This document shows positions 33,819 to 43,723 of a DNA stretch of 64,000 bases, one piece after another. A model generated the notes under the pieces. It had not been told where the DNA came from. It was given only the letters and a program-made list of their open reading frames with translations, and made no database searches. Position numbers and translations under genes: made by a program. Origin of the DNA: Zygnema cylindricum (Eukaryota > Streptophyta > Zygnematophyceae > Zygnematales > Zygnemataceae); contig JBBHKE010001398.1 in NCBI GenBank assembly GCA_037447655.1, positions 1 to 64,000 on the forward strand, written 5' to 3'. Numbering within the stretch: the stretch's first letter is position 1; each line of letters starts with the position of its first letter.

Positions 33819-34859
33819 TGAAACTCTGAGACCTCCATAAGTCCTCAGAGTGGACAGCTTCTAAGAAGCCTCTAGGATAATCCTGACCCCTTTGTGTTTA
33901 AGCAAAAATAACTGCCACCCTGGCAGACAAAAACTCTGACCAACTTCACCCCTGTGAAGACAAGACTCCCCTGAGTCGATAGCAAAAAGAATCTCTGAAT
34001 TTGCTCCCCTGAGCAGTAAGTTATGGAGGGTCAAAGTTGACCTTTTGAACAGAAGCTCTCTGGGAGAGAGGGTCCTATCTTCTAATTTTTCTAAGTCCTA
34101 TCTCTCTCACAGACTCTATCTACTGATGTACAGAACCAATCAGAATTGAGTTCCGTACGCAAAAGTACAGCTGCCGGTGTACTTTATGTACGGATATTGT
34201 ACGACATGGCCAAAATGTCGACACATGTCAAATCCGGATTCGGTGCCATAATCTCCGGAGATTCCACAATCCAACGGAATTTTGCCACGCGTCATCCGAT
34301 GTGGCGATGGCCACAAACCGCCGAAATCTTCCTCCGCGATCTCGGCGCTAATCCCGGCCGTCCGATTAAATTCGGCTTTAATCGTAGCCGTAATAAATAC
34401 ATGCGCGGTATTTGTTTCTTTAACGAAACAAATGCGCGGTACTCATTTTTGTCCGTACCGTAAGTCGTACATTATATATCTATGTATCCCGTAATTCATT
34501 CCAGTTAAATGGTTTATTGCTAATATACATATCTAAATAATTATCAAACTATATGCTAGGTAACACTATCGCTAGATTAAACGGCTAAGGCTACCGGCTA
34601 CTTCGTGTCTGCCGGCCGGCAGGTACAAGGATCAAATCCTGCCGCCGGCACATACATTTTAATTAAATATAAAAACCCTAATATAAAATTCCCGTAAACC
34701 TCAGGATAGCCAAGGTAGCCATGGCTCTAGCTTCCTCTCCAATTTCTCAGTGACTGCGACAAGTTTGAGAGTTGAAGAGAGAAGTTAGAGATAGACTGCC
34801 TCGACTTCTATATTTCTTTTCAGACCTAGAAAATACTAATAAAACCATTAGTTTCTACA
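33819..34859 (-). repeat. 3' LTR of E4 (family A)
   Basis: On the minus strand it starts TGTAGAAACTAATGG at 34859 and ends CTCAGAGTTTCA at 33819. It contains the hairpin CTTCACAGGGGTGAAG (complement of 33944-33959) near its end. Since E4 is on the minus strand, its antisense tRNA-like block appears on the plus strand and is annotated separately. Confidence 0.9.
34565..34660 (+). other. tRNA-like block antisense to the LTR (pol III-like signals)
   Basis: The plus strand has an A-box-like TAGATTAAACGG (34573-34584), a candidate anticodon arm with perfectly pairing CCGGC and GCCGG sides, a B-box-like GGATCAAATCC (34629-34639), a surrounding GGCAGG/CCTGCC stem, and TTTT at 34657-34660. No acceptor stem pairs convincingly and the anticodon loop is too long (about 12 nt), so this is not a working tRNA. 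Equivalent blocks occur in all A, B and L LTRs in the same antisense orientation. That this drives RNA polymerase III transcription is inference. Confidence 0.55.
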
Positions 34860-34872
34860 CTCCCCTTATTTT
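34860..34872 (-). promoter_or_regulatory. polypurine tract of E4
   Basis: On the minus strand the tract AAATAAGGGGAG directly precedes the LTR start TGTAGAAAC. It is the plus-strand DNA primer site. The RNase H stop codon TAG lies immediately upstream. The same tract precedes the LTRs at 10191, 15575 and 29033; in E6 it has decayed (AAAAGAACGAGAG before 52802). Confidence 0.85.
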
Positions 34873-36351
34873 CTAGTCAATCTTTAATTTCAGACCACAC
34901 TTCTCCCTGCAAAAAATTAGCTTAGGGGAAGGCACAGGTTTGGTCATCATATCTGCTACCATCTCACTATCTGGTCTGTACTCTAAACTGATTATTTTGT
35001 TTTCTACTTTCTCTCTAACAAAGCTGAGTCTGATGTCCATGTGTTTGGCTTTAAAATGGTGTTTAGGATTGGCAGAAATAGCGATTGCTGCCTGATTATC
35101 ACAAAATATTTTCTGCACACCACTCTTAAGGTGACCAAGCTCACCAAGCAAAGACTTGACCCACATCAATTCTTTTACAGCAGAGCAAGAGGCCATATAC
35201 TCAGCCTCCATGGTGGACTGAGCAATAACCTTTTGCTGTTTGCTACTCCAACAGCAAGCCCCATCACCCACATATAATACATATCCAGAAGTACATCTCC
35301 TCATCGGAGCATCACCATAACTGGCATCACTCCAAGTAGTGATGTCAGTATTCTCCCCACCCAAATGCAACCATAGATCTCTAGTTCCTACCAAGTATCT
35401 AAGGACTCTCTTAGCTGCCTCCCAATCCTTCTTTATGGGAGCATTTAGACTTCTACTCAGCACTCCTAGAGCTGCAGCTAAATCCGGCCGGGTACAATTC
35501 ATAAAATAGATTAGACTTCCCACTACTTTGCTGTAAGGAATAGTCTGCATGAACTTCTGTTCTTTAAGAGATAATTCCTCGTCTAAGACTATGACTCCTT
35601 CTTCCTCACTCCCCTCACTTCCCTTCTTCAATTCCATTGGAGTTGTACAACTATTAGCTTTATCCATTTTAAATTTTTCAAGCATGTTCCCTATTGCTTC
35701 CTTTTGAGTCAATCTTATTATTTTTCTTTTTCGGTCTCTCTCTACTTGAATTCCCAAAATATATTTTGCTTCCCCCATATCCTTCATTTCAAATCTCCCC
35801 TTAAGATCGGTTTTCAGTTTATTAATTTTTTCCATTGATTTACTTAATACAAGCAAATCATCAACATAAATTGCAATAAATATAGAACCTTCCTCATCTT
35901 CGAAAACATAGATTGAGTGATCTGAGCTGATCCGAATATATCCTAGACCGGTAAGAAACTCATCAAGCTTCTTATTCCACTGTCGGGGCGCGTGTTTCAA
36001 ACCATAAAGAGATTTAATCAGCCGGCATACCTTACTCTCCTCTCCTTCTTCCACAAACCCTTTGGGTTGTCGCATGAAGATCTCCTCTTCTAATTCTCCA
36101 TGCAAAAAGGCTGTTTTGATGTCCATCTGGTGCACTTCCATGTCTTCCGCCGCTGCTAAACTGAGAAGTATGCGGACGGAGGGAAATCTGACCACCGGGG
36201 CAAAGGTTTCCTCGTAGTCAATTCCTTCCTTTTGTGTAAATCCCTTTGCCACTAATTTGGCCTTGTAGCGCTCGATTGTGTTATCTGGGTTCAGTTTTAG
36301 TTTGAAAACCCACTTACAACCGATTGGTTTTCGGTTAGGTGGACAGTCCAC
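34873..36351 (-). pseudogene. E4 reverse transcriptase and RNase H (open frame)
   Basis: This 492-codon open frame covers most of RT and all of RNase H; it copies genomic RNA into DNA inside virus-like particles in an active element. RT shows CKWVFKLKLN, the first catalytic aspartate in HQMDIKTAFL (about residue 77), YGLKHAPRQWN and YVDD at about residues 162-165. RNase H shows WSDASYGD, STMEAEYMASC and FCDNQAAIAIS, and the C-terminal MTKPVPSP ends near the polypurine tract. The frame itself is undamaged, but it is cut from the rest of pol by a TGA (TGG in relatives) just upstream at about 36358. Confidence 0.9.
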
Positions 36352-36620
36352 CAGCTCTCAAGTATCGGCTGCCATGATTGAAGCCATCTCCTCATTGATG
36401 GCTGTCTTCCACCGGTTTCTTTCTGGACAAGTCATCGCCTCTCGATAAGTTTGAGGTTCATCTTGATGAGATAGTTTAGTTACCTTGTTATTAACCTGTT
36501 TTTCTTGCAGTCTTTTGCTACTTCTCCTCCCTCCCTCAATCTGAGGCCGGAATAGATGGTTTTCGTGGATTCTTTCGAACAAACTCGGCTTCTCCCCTAT
36601 CCCTTGATTCCGAATCAATT
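36352..36620 (-). pseudogene. E4 integrase-RT linker, frameshifted
   Basis: The segment encodes GGRRSSKRLQEKQVNNKVTK and RWKTAINEEMASIMAADT, the hinge between integrase and RT. It is separated from the integrase frame by loss of two T residues relative to E2 (near 36540) and ends at the TGA near 36358 where relatives have the tryptophan of TWELVD. Its apparent N-terminus (36540-36618) is an out-of-frame reading of integrase sequence. Confidence 0.8.
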
Positions 36621-37432
36621 TCCACCACGTCTTCCGCTTCGAGTAGAGTTGTCACTGGAGTTTCCACAGCCGAGTCCTTTTCGGTCTGATTTGTTCCTGC
36701 AAGAATGTCATCGTCTCTAAAACCTGGATAGTTAGGAAGCTCAAAGTCATCAGAATTTTCTGACTCAAATCTGATTTTAACTGACTTTGTATATTTGAAG
36801 GGATCCACAGACTTTCCTTCATCCATAACTACTAGATGCTTTACTAAGATTATATCTTCTCTTTTTAGATCATAAACTCTATATCCTTTAACATCCTCAT
36901 CATATCCTAATAAGTATCCCGGTTTTCCTTTAGGATCTAGCTTCCAATTGGACCGATCAGTATCTAGACTGAATACTTGACTGCCGAAAACCTTTAAATG
37001 AGATAAGTCTGGTTTCCGGCCTGTCCATCTCTCATAAGGTGTTTGATCTTTTATAGCTGAAGTAAGAACTCTATTTTTGAGGTAATTAGCACAGTTCATT
37101 GCTTCTGCCCAAAACCTTTTTCCTATCTTCTTATCCGACAACATACTTCTAGCACAATCACTTAGTGTTCTATTTAACCTTTCAGCTACCCCATTCTGTT
37201 CAGGATTTTCTAGCACTGTCTTTTGGTGTTGAACCCCATCTTCCCTCAAAAAATCCTCAAACTGGTAAGAAGTATACTCTCCACCATTGTCACTCCTTAC
37301 TCTCTTGATTGGAGTTTCATGGAGTTTTTCGCTCCATGCTTTATATTGTCTAAAACAGTCCTCAGCCTCTGACTTGTTTTTCAAAAAATATACTCGGGAA
37401 TACCGAGACCAATCATCAGTTTTAGTCATCAT
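36536..37432 (-). pseudogene. E4 integrase core and C-terminal region
   Basis: The frame encodes most of the integrase that inserts the DNA copy into the host genome. It contains TDDWSRYSRVYFLKNKS, RSDNGGEYTS and the glutamate of NGVAERLNRTL, with 35 residues between the second aspartate and the glutamate as in D-D-35-E integrases. The HTDIWGP motif with the first aspartate is at the end of the preceding frame. The C-terminal part (GYLLGYDEDVKGYRVYDLKR) and a serine/glutamate-rich tail follow. A one-base gain in a G run (8 instead of 7, near 37442) puts it out of frame with protease. Confidence 0.85.
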
Positions 37433-38786
37433 AAATCTCTTCCCCCCCCGGTGAGGGCACTCTAGCTGGTCCCCAAATATCTGTGTGTACTAGATCTAGA
37501 AGTTTTTCTCCCTTGTAGGTGGCTGTTTTTGGAAAGGGTAATCTGTGTGCTTTACCTTGAGCACACCCACTACAATCACTTATATCATCACTCTCACTGA
37601 ACTGAATCCCTTCCACTACTCCCATCTTTTTCATCTCTCTTAACTTATCTAGATTCACATGCCCAAGCCTCTTATGCCACATCATAATATCATGAACACC
37701 AGCATAATAAAGTTTCTTCGTTTCATTACTTAAGATCAGCCTAAACATCCCATGGCTACCTTTCTCAGCAATGAAATAGACATCCTCCTCAAAACTAGCA
37801 GTAAAGACTCCTTCCCTAGTGCTAGTGAAAAAACCCTTATCATCTAATACTGATGTAGAGATAAGGTTTTTGTTCAGCTCCGGAATAAACAATACATCGG
37901 AGAATGTTAATATGGATGTCTTTCCTTCTACTAACACTTTCAGATCTACCGATCCTACAAGAGTAGTGGTGACTATCCTCCCATCCCCGTACTCTATCTC
38001 TACGGTGGGAATCTTTCTTATCTTAGTGAACAGGTGTCTATCCTTACACATGTGCATTGAGGCACCTGAATCTATAATCCAGCCTGCTTCACCTTTCAAT
38101 CCACCGTAAGCACATTTCTGCCTTCGTGGAATTTCAACCTCAGTTTTCGCCTCCAACTCCTCATCCAAAAGGAGCTCATCGTCCTCGTCCTCGGATTCCG
38201 CCTCAAGTACCTGTGTGACAAGGGCCTTTTTCTTTCCTCTCGGGGTACCACCGGTCTGCCCCTCCTTTAACCGAAGCTCGGTAAACTTGGTGCACTCTGC
38301 CATATAGTGCCCCAGTTTCTTACAAAAATGACATAAACCTTTGGGAGCCCTTGGTTCGAACTCGCCAACCTGTTTTTTCTGCTCCCTACCCCCATAGTTT
38401 CCGACTGGTTTCCGGGAATCCTTGTTCATCCAATCGGTCGCTGTTGCCAAGGCTTGGCCACTCTTTCCTCTTCTTCGGATCTCAATCGTATTCTCTCGAA
38501 CGAGAATCATCCCTACCACTGAGTTCCATATCCACCTTGAGTCCGGCAAGTCCTGCACACGGTTGACTATGTTCTCGAACTCATCAGGTAACTTCATTAG
38601 TAAACAGTTAACTTTTTCTTTTTCACTAAAAACTTTACCCGCACTCTCTAGCTCCATGAAGAGTGTAGCAAGCTCATTGCAAAAATCCAACATATTTCCC
38701 CCTTTGTATACATACTCCTTAACTTTCTGATCAGCCAACTGTTGTTGCTGAATCGTACCACTTCGGTACATCTCTATGAGAGCCAT
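37422..38786 (-). pseudogene. E4 gag C-terminal half, protease and GAG-pre-integrase
   Basis: The frame runs from the capsid region (MALIEMYRSGT, MKLPDEFENIVN) through the zinc knuckle CHFCKKLGHYMAEC (CX2CX4HX4C, residues 152-165) and an acidic tract (ESEDEDDELLLDEE). The aspartic protease signature WIIDSGAS has its catalytic aspartate at about residue 239. GAG-pre-integrase has MMWHKRLGHVN and CSGCAQGKAH, then HTDIWGP of the integrase. It ends out of frame at the G-run error. The upstream stop TAG at 38787-38789 replaces the tryptophan codon of LWMALI. Confidence 0.9.
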
Positions 38787-39206
38787 CTAAAGATCGGATG
38801 CCCTCTCTACCTGCAAATGAGGACATGCAAGTCCTTGAGTGAGATGGTGTAGGATGAAGTGCTTTGCCGCCATATTGTTGAAGTCCCAGGTTTCAGTATC
38901 ATTCACCTCGTTCCTCGGAATAGGTGACATGAATGCTAAACCAGTTGCTATTGGTGTGGTCGCCTCCTTCTCCTTTCCTTTGTCCACCACCTCTCCTTCC
39001 TTTGTTTCCTTCGTTGAAGGTGAATCCTCTTTCCTGATGAATCTGCTTCCTCCAAACCCTGGAGGGATTCCAAGACTTGATGGACGCCCCAATCGTCCAG
39101 TCACTATCCCCCAAAACCTTTTTTCGCATAGAGCTCCTATCATCATACTTTCCCAGTACATGAAGCTAGTTCCATTAAATATTGGTACCCTAGAGGGTGG
39201 GCCCAT
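38787..39206 (-). pseudogene. E4 gag N-terminal part
   Basis: I place the start at the ATG at 39206-39204, which lies inside the primer-binding site; the same frame is also open upstream into the LTR, where another ATG occurs at 39230. From the primer-site ATG it reads MGPPSRVPIFNGTSFMYWE, then ALCEKRFWGIVTG and a charged segment, and WDFNNMAAKHFILHHLTQG. Residues such as the Y-W pair are typical of copia capsid. A TAG at 38787-38789 truncates it; relatives have TGG there. Confidence 0.85.
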
Positions 39207-39210
39207 AACC
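39196..39210 (-). promoter_or_regulatory. primer-binding site of E4 overlapping the gag start
   Basis: Minus-strand GGTTATGGGCCCACC abuts the LTR end (TTTCA) with no spacer. It is complementary to the anticodon arm of plant initiator tRNA-Met, as in elements primed by a cleaved tRNA (Drosophila copia, yeast Ty5). The ATG at 39206-39204 pairs with the CAU anticodon and begins the gag frame. Confidence 0.8.
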
Positions 39211-40251
39211 TGAAACTCTGAGACCTCCATAAGTCCTCAGAGTGGACAGCTTCCAAGAAGCCTCTATGATAATCCTGACCCCTTTTTGTTTAAGCAAAAA
39301 TAACTGCCACCCTGGCAGACAAAAACTCTGACCAACTTCACCACTGTGAAGACAAGACTCCCCTGAGTCGATAGCAAAAAGAATCTCTGAATTTGCTCCC
39401 CTGAGCAGTAAGTTATGGAGGGTCAAAGTTGACCTTTTGTACAGAAGCTCTCTGGGAGAGAGGGTCATATCTTCTAATTTTTCTAAGTCCTATCTCTCTC
39501 ACAGACTCTATCTACTGATGTACGGAACCAATCAGAATTGAGTTCCGTACGCAAAAGTACAGCTGCCGGTGTACTTTATGTACGGATATTGTACGACATG
39601 GCCAAAATGTCGACACATGTCAAATCCGGATTCGGTGCCATAATCTCCGGAGATTCCACAATCCAACGGAATTTCGCCAAGCGTCATCCGATGTGGCGAT
39701 GGCCACAAACCGCCGAAATCTTCCTCCGCGATCTCGGCGCTAATCCCGGCCGTCCGATTAAATTCTGCTTTAATCGTAGCCGTAATAAATACATGCGCGG
39801 TATTTGTTTCTTTTACGAAACAAATGTGCGGTACTGATTTTTGTCCGTACCGTAAGTCGTACATTATATATCTATGTATCCCGTAATTCATTCCAGTTAA
39901 ATGGTTTATCGCTAATATACATATCTAAATAATTATCAAACTATATGCTAGGTAACACTATCGCTAGATTAAACGGCTAAGGCTACCGGCTACTTCTTGT
40001 CTGCCGGTTGGCAGGTACAAGGATCAAATCCTGCCGCCGGCACATACCTTTTAAATAAATAAATAAACCCTAATATAAAATTCCCGTAAACCTCAGGATA
40101 GCCAAGGTAGCCATGGCTCTAGCTTCCTCTCCAATTTCTCAGTGACTGCGACAAGTTTGAGAGTTGAAGAGAGAAGTTAGAGATAGACTGCCTCGACTTC
40201 TATATTTCTTTTCAGACCTAGAAAATACTAATAAAACCATTAGTTTCTACA
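39211..40251 (-). repeat. 5' LTR of E4 (family A)
   Basis: It has the same length and ends as the 3' LTR. It is immediately followed by the primer-binding site on the minus strand and by the duplicated ATGGC at 40252-40256. The antisense tRNA-like block is on the plus strand at about 39965-40060. The conserved hairpin with core ACTTGTCGCAGTCACTGAG lies at about 40119-40173. Confidence 0.9.
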
Positions 40252-40256
40252 ATGGC

Positions 40257-41145
40257 CGCCTATGCTATCCCGACGAGGACATGTATTAGGTTGGTAGATT
40301 TTACCAAAATGAACTTGGCGGCTCTAGGGTTTGAATCAAGTACCTGCCGTCCGTCGAAGTAGTCGGTAGCCGGTAGCCTTAGCTATCTAGTCTAAACCGA
40401 AGATATATAATATAGGGTTTGATAGTTAAATAAATGTTAACACGTAGGCTATTTCATTCACCAGGATATTTAGACAAAGATACAATTTGTAATGTACGGC
40501 GTACTGAAAATCTAAAATGAATATCGCGCATTTTGTTTCGAAGGCGAAAGAAATATTGCCCAAGTATTTATGACGCCCACGATTGTAATCCGGCTTAATC
40601 GGACGGCCAAGAAGCATGCCGAGATCACAGAATGGGTTTTCCGCGGTTTGCGGACGACGTCACATCAATCGCCAGGTGGCGCAATCACATTTGATTACGG
40701 CATCTTCGGGGATTCCAAGAACGAATCCAAAAATGACATGTGTCGATTTGTTGGCCATGCCGTACAATGGTCGTACAGAAAGTACACCGGCACCTGTACC
40801 TTTATGTACGATACACTATGATGATTGGTGCTATACTTCAGTATATAGAGTTTTAGAGAGAGATAGGACTTAGAATTTTTTTATAGATTGGACCCTCTCT
40901 CCTAGAGAGCTTCTGTACAAAAGGTCAACTTTGACCCTTCATAACTTAATGCTCAAGGGAGCAAATTCAGAGATTCTTTTTGCAATCAACTCACGGGGGG
41001 CTTACCTTCACAGAGGTGAAAGTGGTCAGTGTTTTTGTCTGCCAGGGTGGCAGTTATTCTTCCTTAAAAACAAAGGGGTCAGGGTTATCCTAGAGGCTTC
41101 GTGTGAGCCGCCTACTATGAGGTCCTATGGAGGTCTCACAGTTGC
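40257..41145 (+). repeat. 5' LTR of H, right piece
   Basis: Continuation of the LTR interrupted at 33818. It holds the antisense tRNA-like block (B-box complement GGGTTTGAATC at 40327-40337), the CCGTAC-rich middle, TTCACAGAGGTGAA (about 41008-41021) and the end CACAGTTGCA. Excluding E4, the LTR is about 1034 bp, in line with family A. Confidence 0.8.
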
Positions 41146-42215
41146 AAGTTATAGGCCCACCATCTAGGGTGCCCATATTTAATGGAGTTCGCTTCATATA
41201 CTGGGAAAGTATGATGACATGAGCTTTATGTGAGAAACGGTTTTGGGGAATAGTGAGTGGACGAGGGAGGCGTACATCCAGTCTAGGGATACCTCCAAGG
41301 TTTACTGGAGGCAGATTCACTAGAGATGCAGATCCATCTTCAACGGAGGAGACAAAGGAAGGAGAGGTAGTGGACAAAGGAAAAGAGAAGGAGATGGTCA
41401 CACCAATAGCAACCGGTTCGGCATTCATGTCACCTATTTTGAGGAACGAGGAGAATGATATCGATACGTGGGACTACAATAATATGGCGGCTAAGCACTT
41501 CATCCTCCGCTTTCTTACTCAAGGGCTTGCATCTCCCCATTTGCAGGTAGAGAGGGCATCAGATCTTTGGGTGGCTCTCATAGAGATGTACCGAAGTGGT
41601 ACGATTCAGCAACAACAGTTGGTTGATCAAAATATTAAGGAGTATGTATACAAAGGGGGGAAGATGTTGGATTTTTGCAATGAGCTTGCTACACTTTTCA
41701 TGGAACTAGAGAGTGCTAGAAAATTATTTAGTGAAAAGGAAAAGGTCAACTGTTTATTGATGAAGTCACTTGATGTGTTCGAGAAGATAGTCAATCGTGT
41801 GCAAGACTAGGCAGACTCAAGGTGGATTTGGAATTCAATGGTAGGGATGATTCTTGTTGGGGAGAATACAATTCAGATCCGAAGGGGAGGAAAGAGTGGG
41901 CAAGCTTTGGCAGCTGGGATCGATTGAAGAAACAATGATTCTAGAAAACAGGTTGGAAATTATCGAGGAGAGGGGCAAAAAAATCAGACCGAGGAGTTCG
42001 GACCAAGGACTCCCAAGGGTTTGTGCCATTTTTGTAAGAAACCCGGGCACTATATGGATGAATGCACTAAGTTAAGCGAGCTGCGGTTAAAGGAGGGGCA
42101 GACCTGTGGACGCCCGAGAGGAAAGAAAAAGGCCCTTGTGACACAGGTACATGAGGCAGAATCCGAGGACGAGGACGATGAACTCCTATTGGATGAGGAG
42201 TTGGAAGCGTAAAAC
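41146..42215 (+). pseudogene. H gag with decayed primer-binding site
   Basis: The primer site reads AGTTATAGGCCCACC at 41146-41160: two changes from the consensus, one of which converts the shared ATG into ATA. Gag continues with RVPIFNGVRFIYWESMM, MAAKHFILRFLTQG, LWVALIEMYRSGT and, after frame breaks near 41810, the knuckle CHFCKKPGHYMDEC and the acidic tail ending in a stop (about 42210). Capsid and nucleocapsid roles are assigned by similarity to E4. Confidence 0.8.
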
Positions 42216-43723
42216 GAGGTCGAAATTCCACAAAAGCAGAAATGTGCTTTCGGTGGATTGAAAGGTGAAGCAGGCTGGATTGTAGAGTCACGTGCATCCA
42301 TGCACATTTGCAAAGATAAACACCTGTTCACTAAGATAAGAAAGATTCCCACCGTAGAGATAGAGTACGTGGATGGGAGGATAGTCACCACTACTCTTGT
42401 AGGATCGATAGATCTAAAAGTGTTGGTAGAAGGAAAGACATCCATAGTTACATTCTTCGATGTGTTGTTTATTCCGGAGCTGAACAAAAACCTCATCTCT
42501 ACATCTGTATTAGATGATAAGGGTTTTGATACTAGCACTAGGAAATGAGTCTTTACTGCTAGTTTTGAGGAGGAAGTTTATTTCACTGCTGAAAAAGGTA
42601 ACCAAGGGATGTTTAGGCTGATTTTAAGCAATGAAAAGAAGAAACTTTATTATGCTGGTGTTCATGATATAATGTTGTGGCATAAGAGGCTTAGGCATGT
42701 GAATCTAGATAAGTTAAGAGAGATGAAAAAGATAGGGGTAGTGGAAGGTATTCAGTTCGGTGAAAGTGAGAATCTAAGTGATTGTAGTGGATGTGCTCAA
42801 GGTAGAGCACAAAGGTTACCCTTCCCAAAAAACTGCCACCTATAAGGGAGAAAAGATTCTAGATTTAGTACACACAGATATTTAGGGGCCGGCCAGAGTG
42901 CCATCACCCGGGGGGAAGAGATTTATGATGACTATCACCGATGATTGGTCTCGATATTCCAGGGTGTATTTTTTGAAAAATTAGTCAAAGGCTCAAGAAT
43001 GTTTTAAACAATATAAAGCATGGAGTGAAAAACACCATGAAACCTCAATCAAGATAGTAAGGAGTGACAATGGTGGAGAGTTTACCTCTAACCAGTTTGA
43101 GGATTTTTTGAGAGAAGATGGAGTGAAACACCAAAAGACAGTTCCTCAAAATCCTGAGCACAATGGTGTAGCTGAAAGATTAAATAGAACACTGAGTGAT
43201 AGTGCTAGGAGTATGCTGTCAGATAAGAAAATAGGAAAGAATTTTTGGGCTGAAGCAATGAAATGTGGAAATTATCTGAAAAATAGATTTCTTACTTCAG
43301 CAGTTAAAGGCCAAACTCCTTATGAGTGATGGACAGGCCGAAAACAAGATGTTTCACACTTAAAGGTTTTCGGTAGTCAAGTGTTCAGTTTAGAAATAGA
43401 TCGGTCAAACTGGAAGTTAGACCCAAAAGGAAAACCAAGATATCTACTAGGATATGATGAGATTGTTAAAGGATATAGAGTCAATGATCTCAAAAGAGAG
43501 GATATTATCCTAGTGAAGCATGTAGTGGTTATGGATGAAGGAAAATCTATAGATCCCTTTAAGCATACAGAGAGAGTCAATATCAGATTTGAGTCAGAAA
43601 GTTCTGATGACTTTGAGCTTCCTAACTATCCAAGATTTCAAGAAGATGATGATCTTGCAGGTACAGATCAGATCGAGAAGGACTCAAATGTGGAACCCGT
43701 AGTATTAACTCCAACGAAAGCGG
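42216..43723 (+). pseudogene. H protease, GAG-pre-integrase and integrase
   Basis: The protease site reads WIVESRAS: the catalytic aspartate is replaced by glutamate and the following glycine by arginine. Then follow VLFIPELNKNLIS, MLWHKRLRHVN, CSGCAQGRAQ and a frame shift near 42835. Integrase shows RSDNGG-like and QNPEHNGVAERLNRT motifs in separate frames (43108-43329) and the C-terminal GYDEIVKGYRVNDLKR (43381-43720). The coding sequence is cut at 43723 by the LTR of E5. Confidence 0.8.

Larger units (their letters stand above)
33819..40251 (-). mobile_element. E4: complete family-A copia element
   Basis: This is the best-preserved element in the window (6433 bp). Both LTRs are 1041 bp. 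It has a perfect 15-nt primer-binding site, gag-pol in order and a polypurine tract, and is flanked by a perfect 5-bp duplication ATGGC (33814-33818 and 40252-40256). It sits inside the 5' LTR of H. By manual comparison the two LTRs differ at roughly 20-25 positions (about 2 percent), so it is not extremely recent. Coding lesions are a TGG-to-TAG in gag, a one-base gain in a G run, a two-base loss before RT and a TGG-to-TGA, leaving the RT-RNase H part fully open. Confidence 0.9.
33674..43723 (+). mobile_element. H: family-A copia element, interrupted and 3'-truncated
   Basis: H has a 5' LTR (33674-33818 plus 40257-41145) split by the E4 insertion, a decayed primer-binding site, and gag to integrase coding sequence up to 43723. 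There the family-B element E5 begins. RT, RNase H and the 3' LTR are not found in continuity. The pol copy at 50875 starts about 150 bp upstream of the homologous break point and differs at many bases, so it is a separate copy (E6), not the rest of H. Confidence 0.75.

Noticed and set aside
35041-35277. 78-codon antisense open frame in RNase H, present in E2, E3, E4 and F
   Set aside because: It overlaps conserved RNase H on the other strand and is shared only because the copies are nearly identical; no independent evidence of coding.
41137-43723. Endogenous virus insertion
   Set aside because: All polymerase fragments have copia or gypsy gene order and LTRs; no envelope, movement or caulimovirus-type genes were seen.
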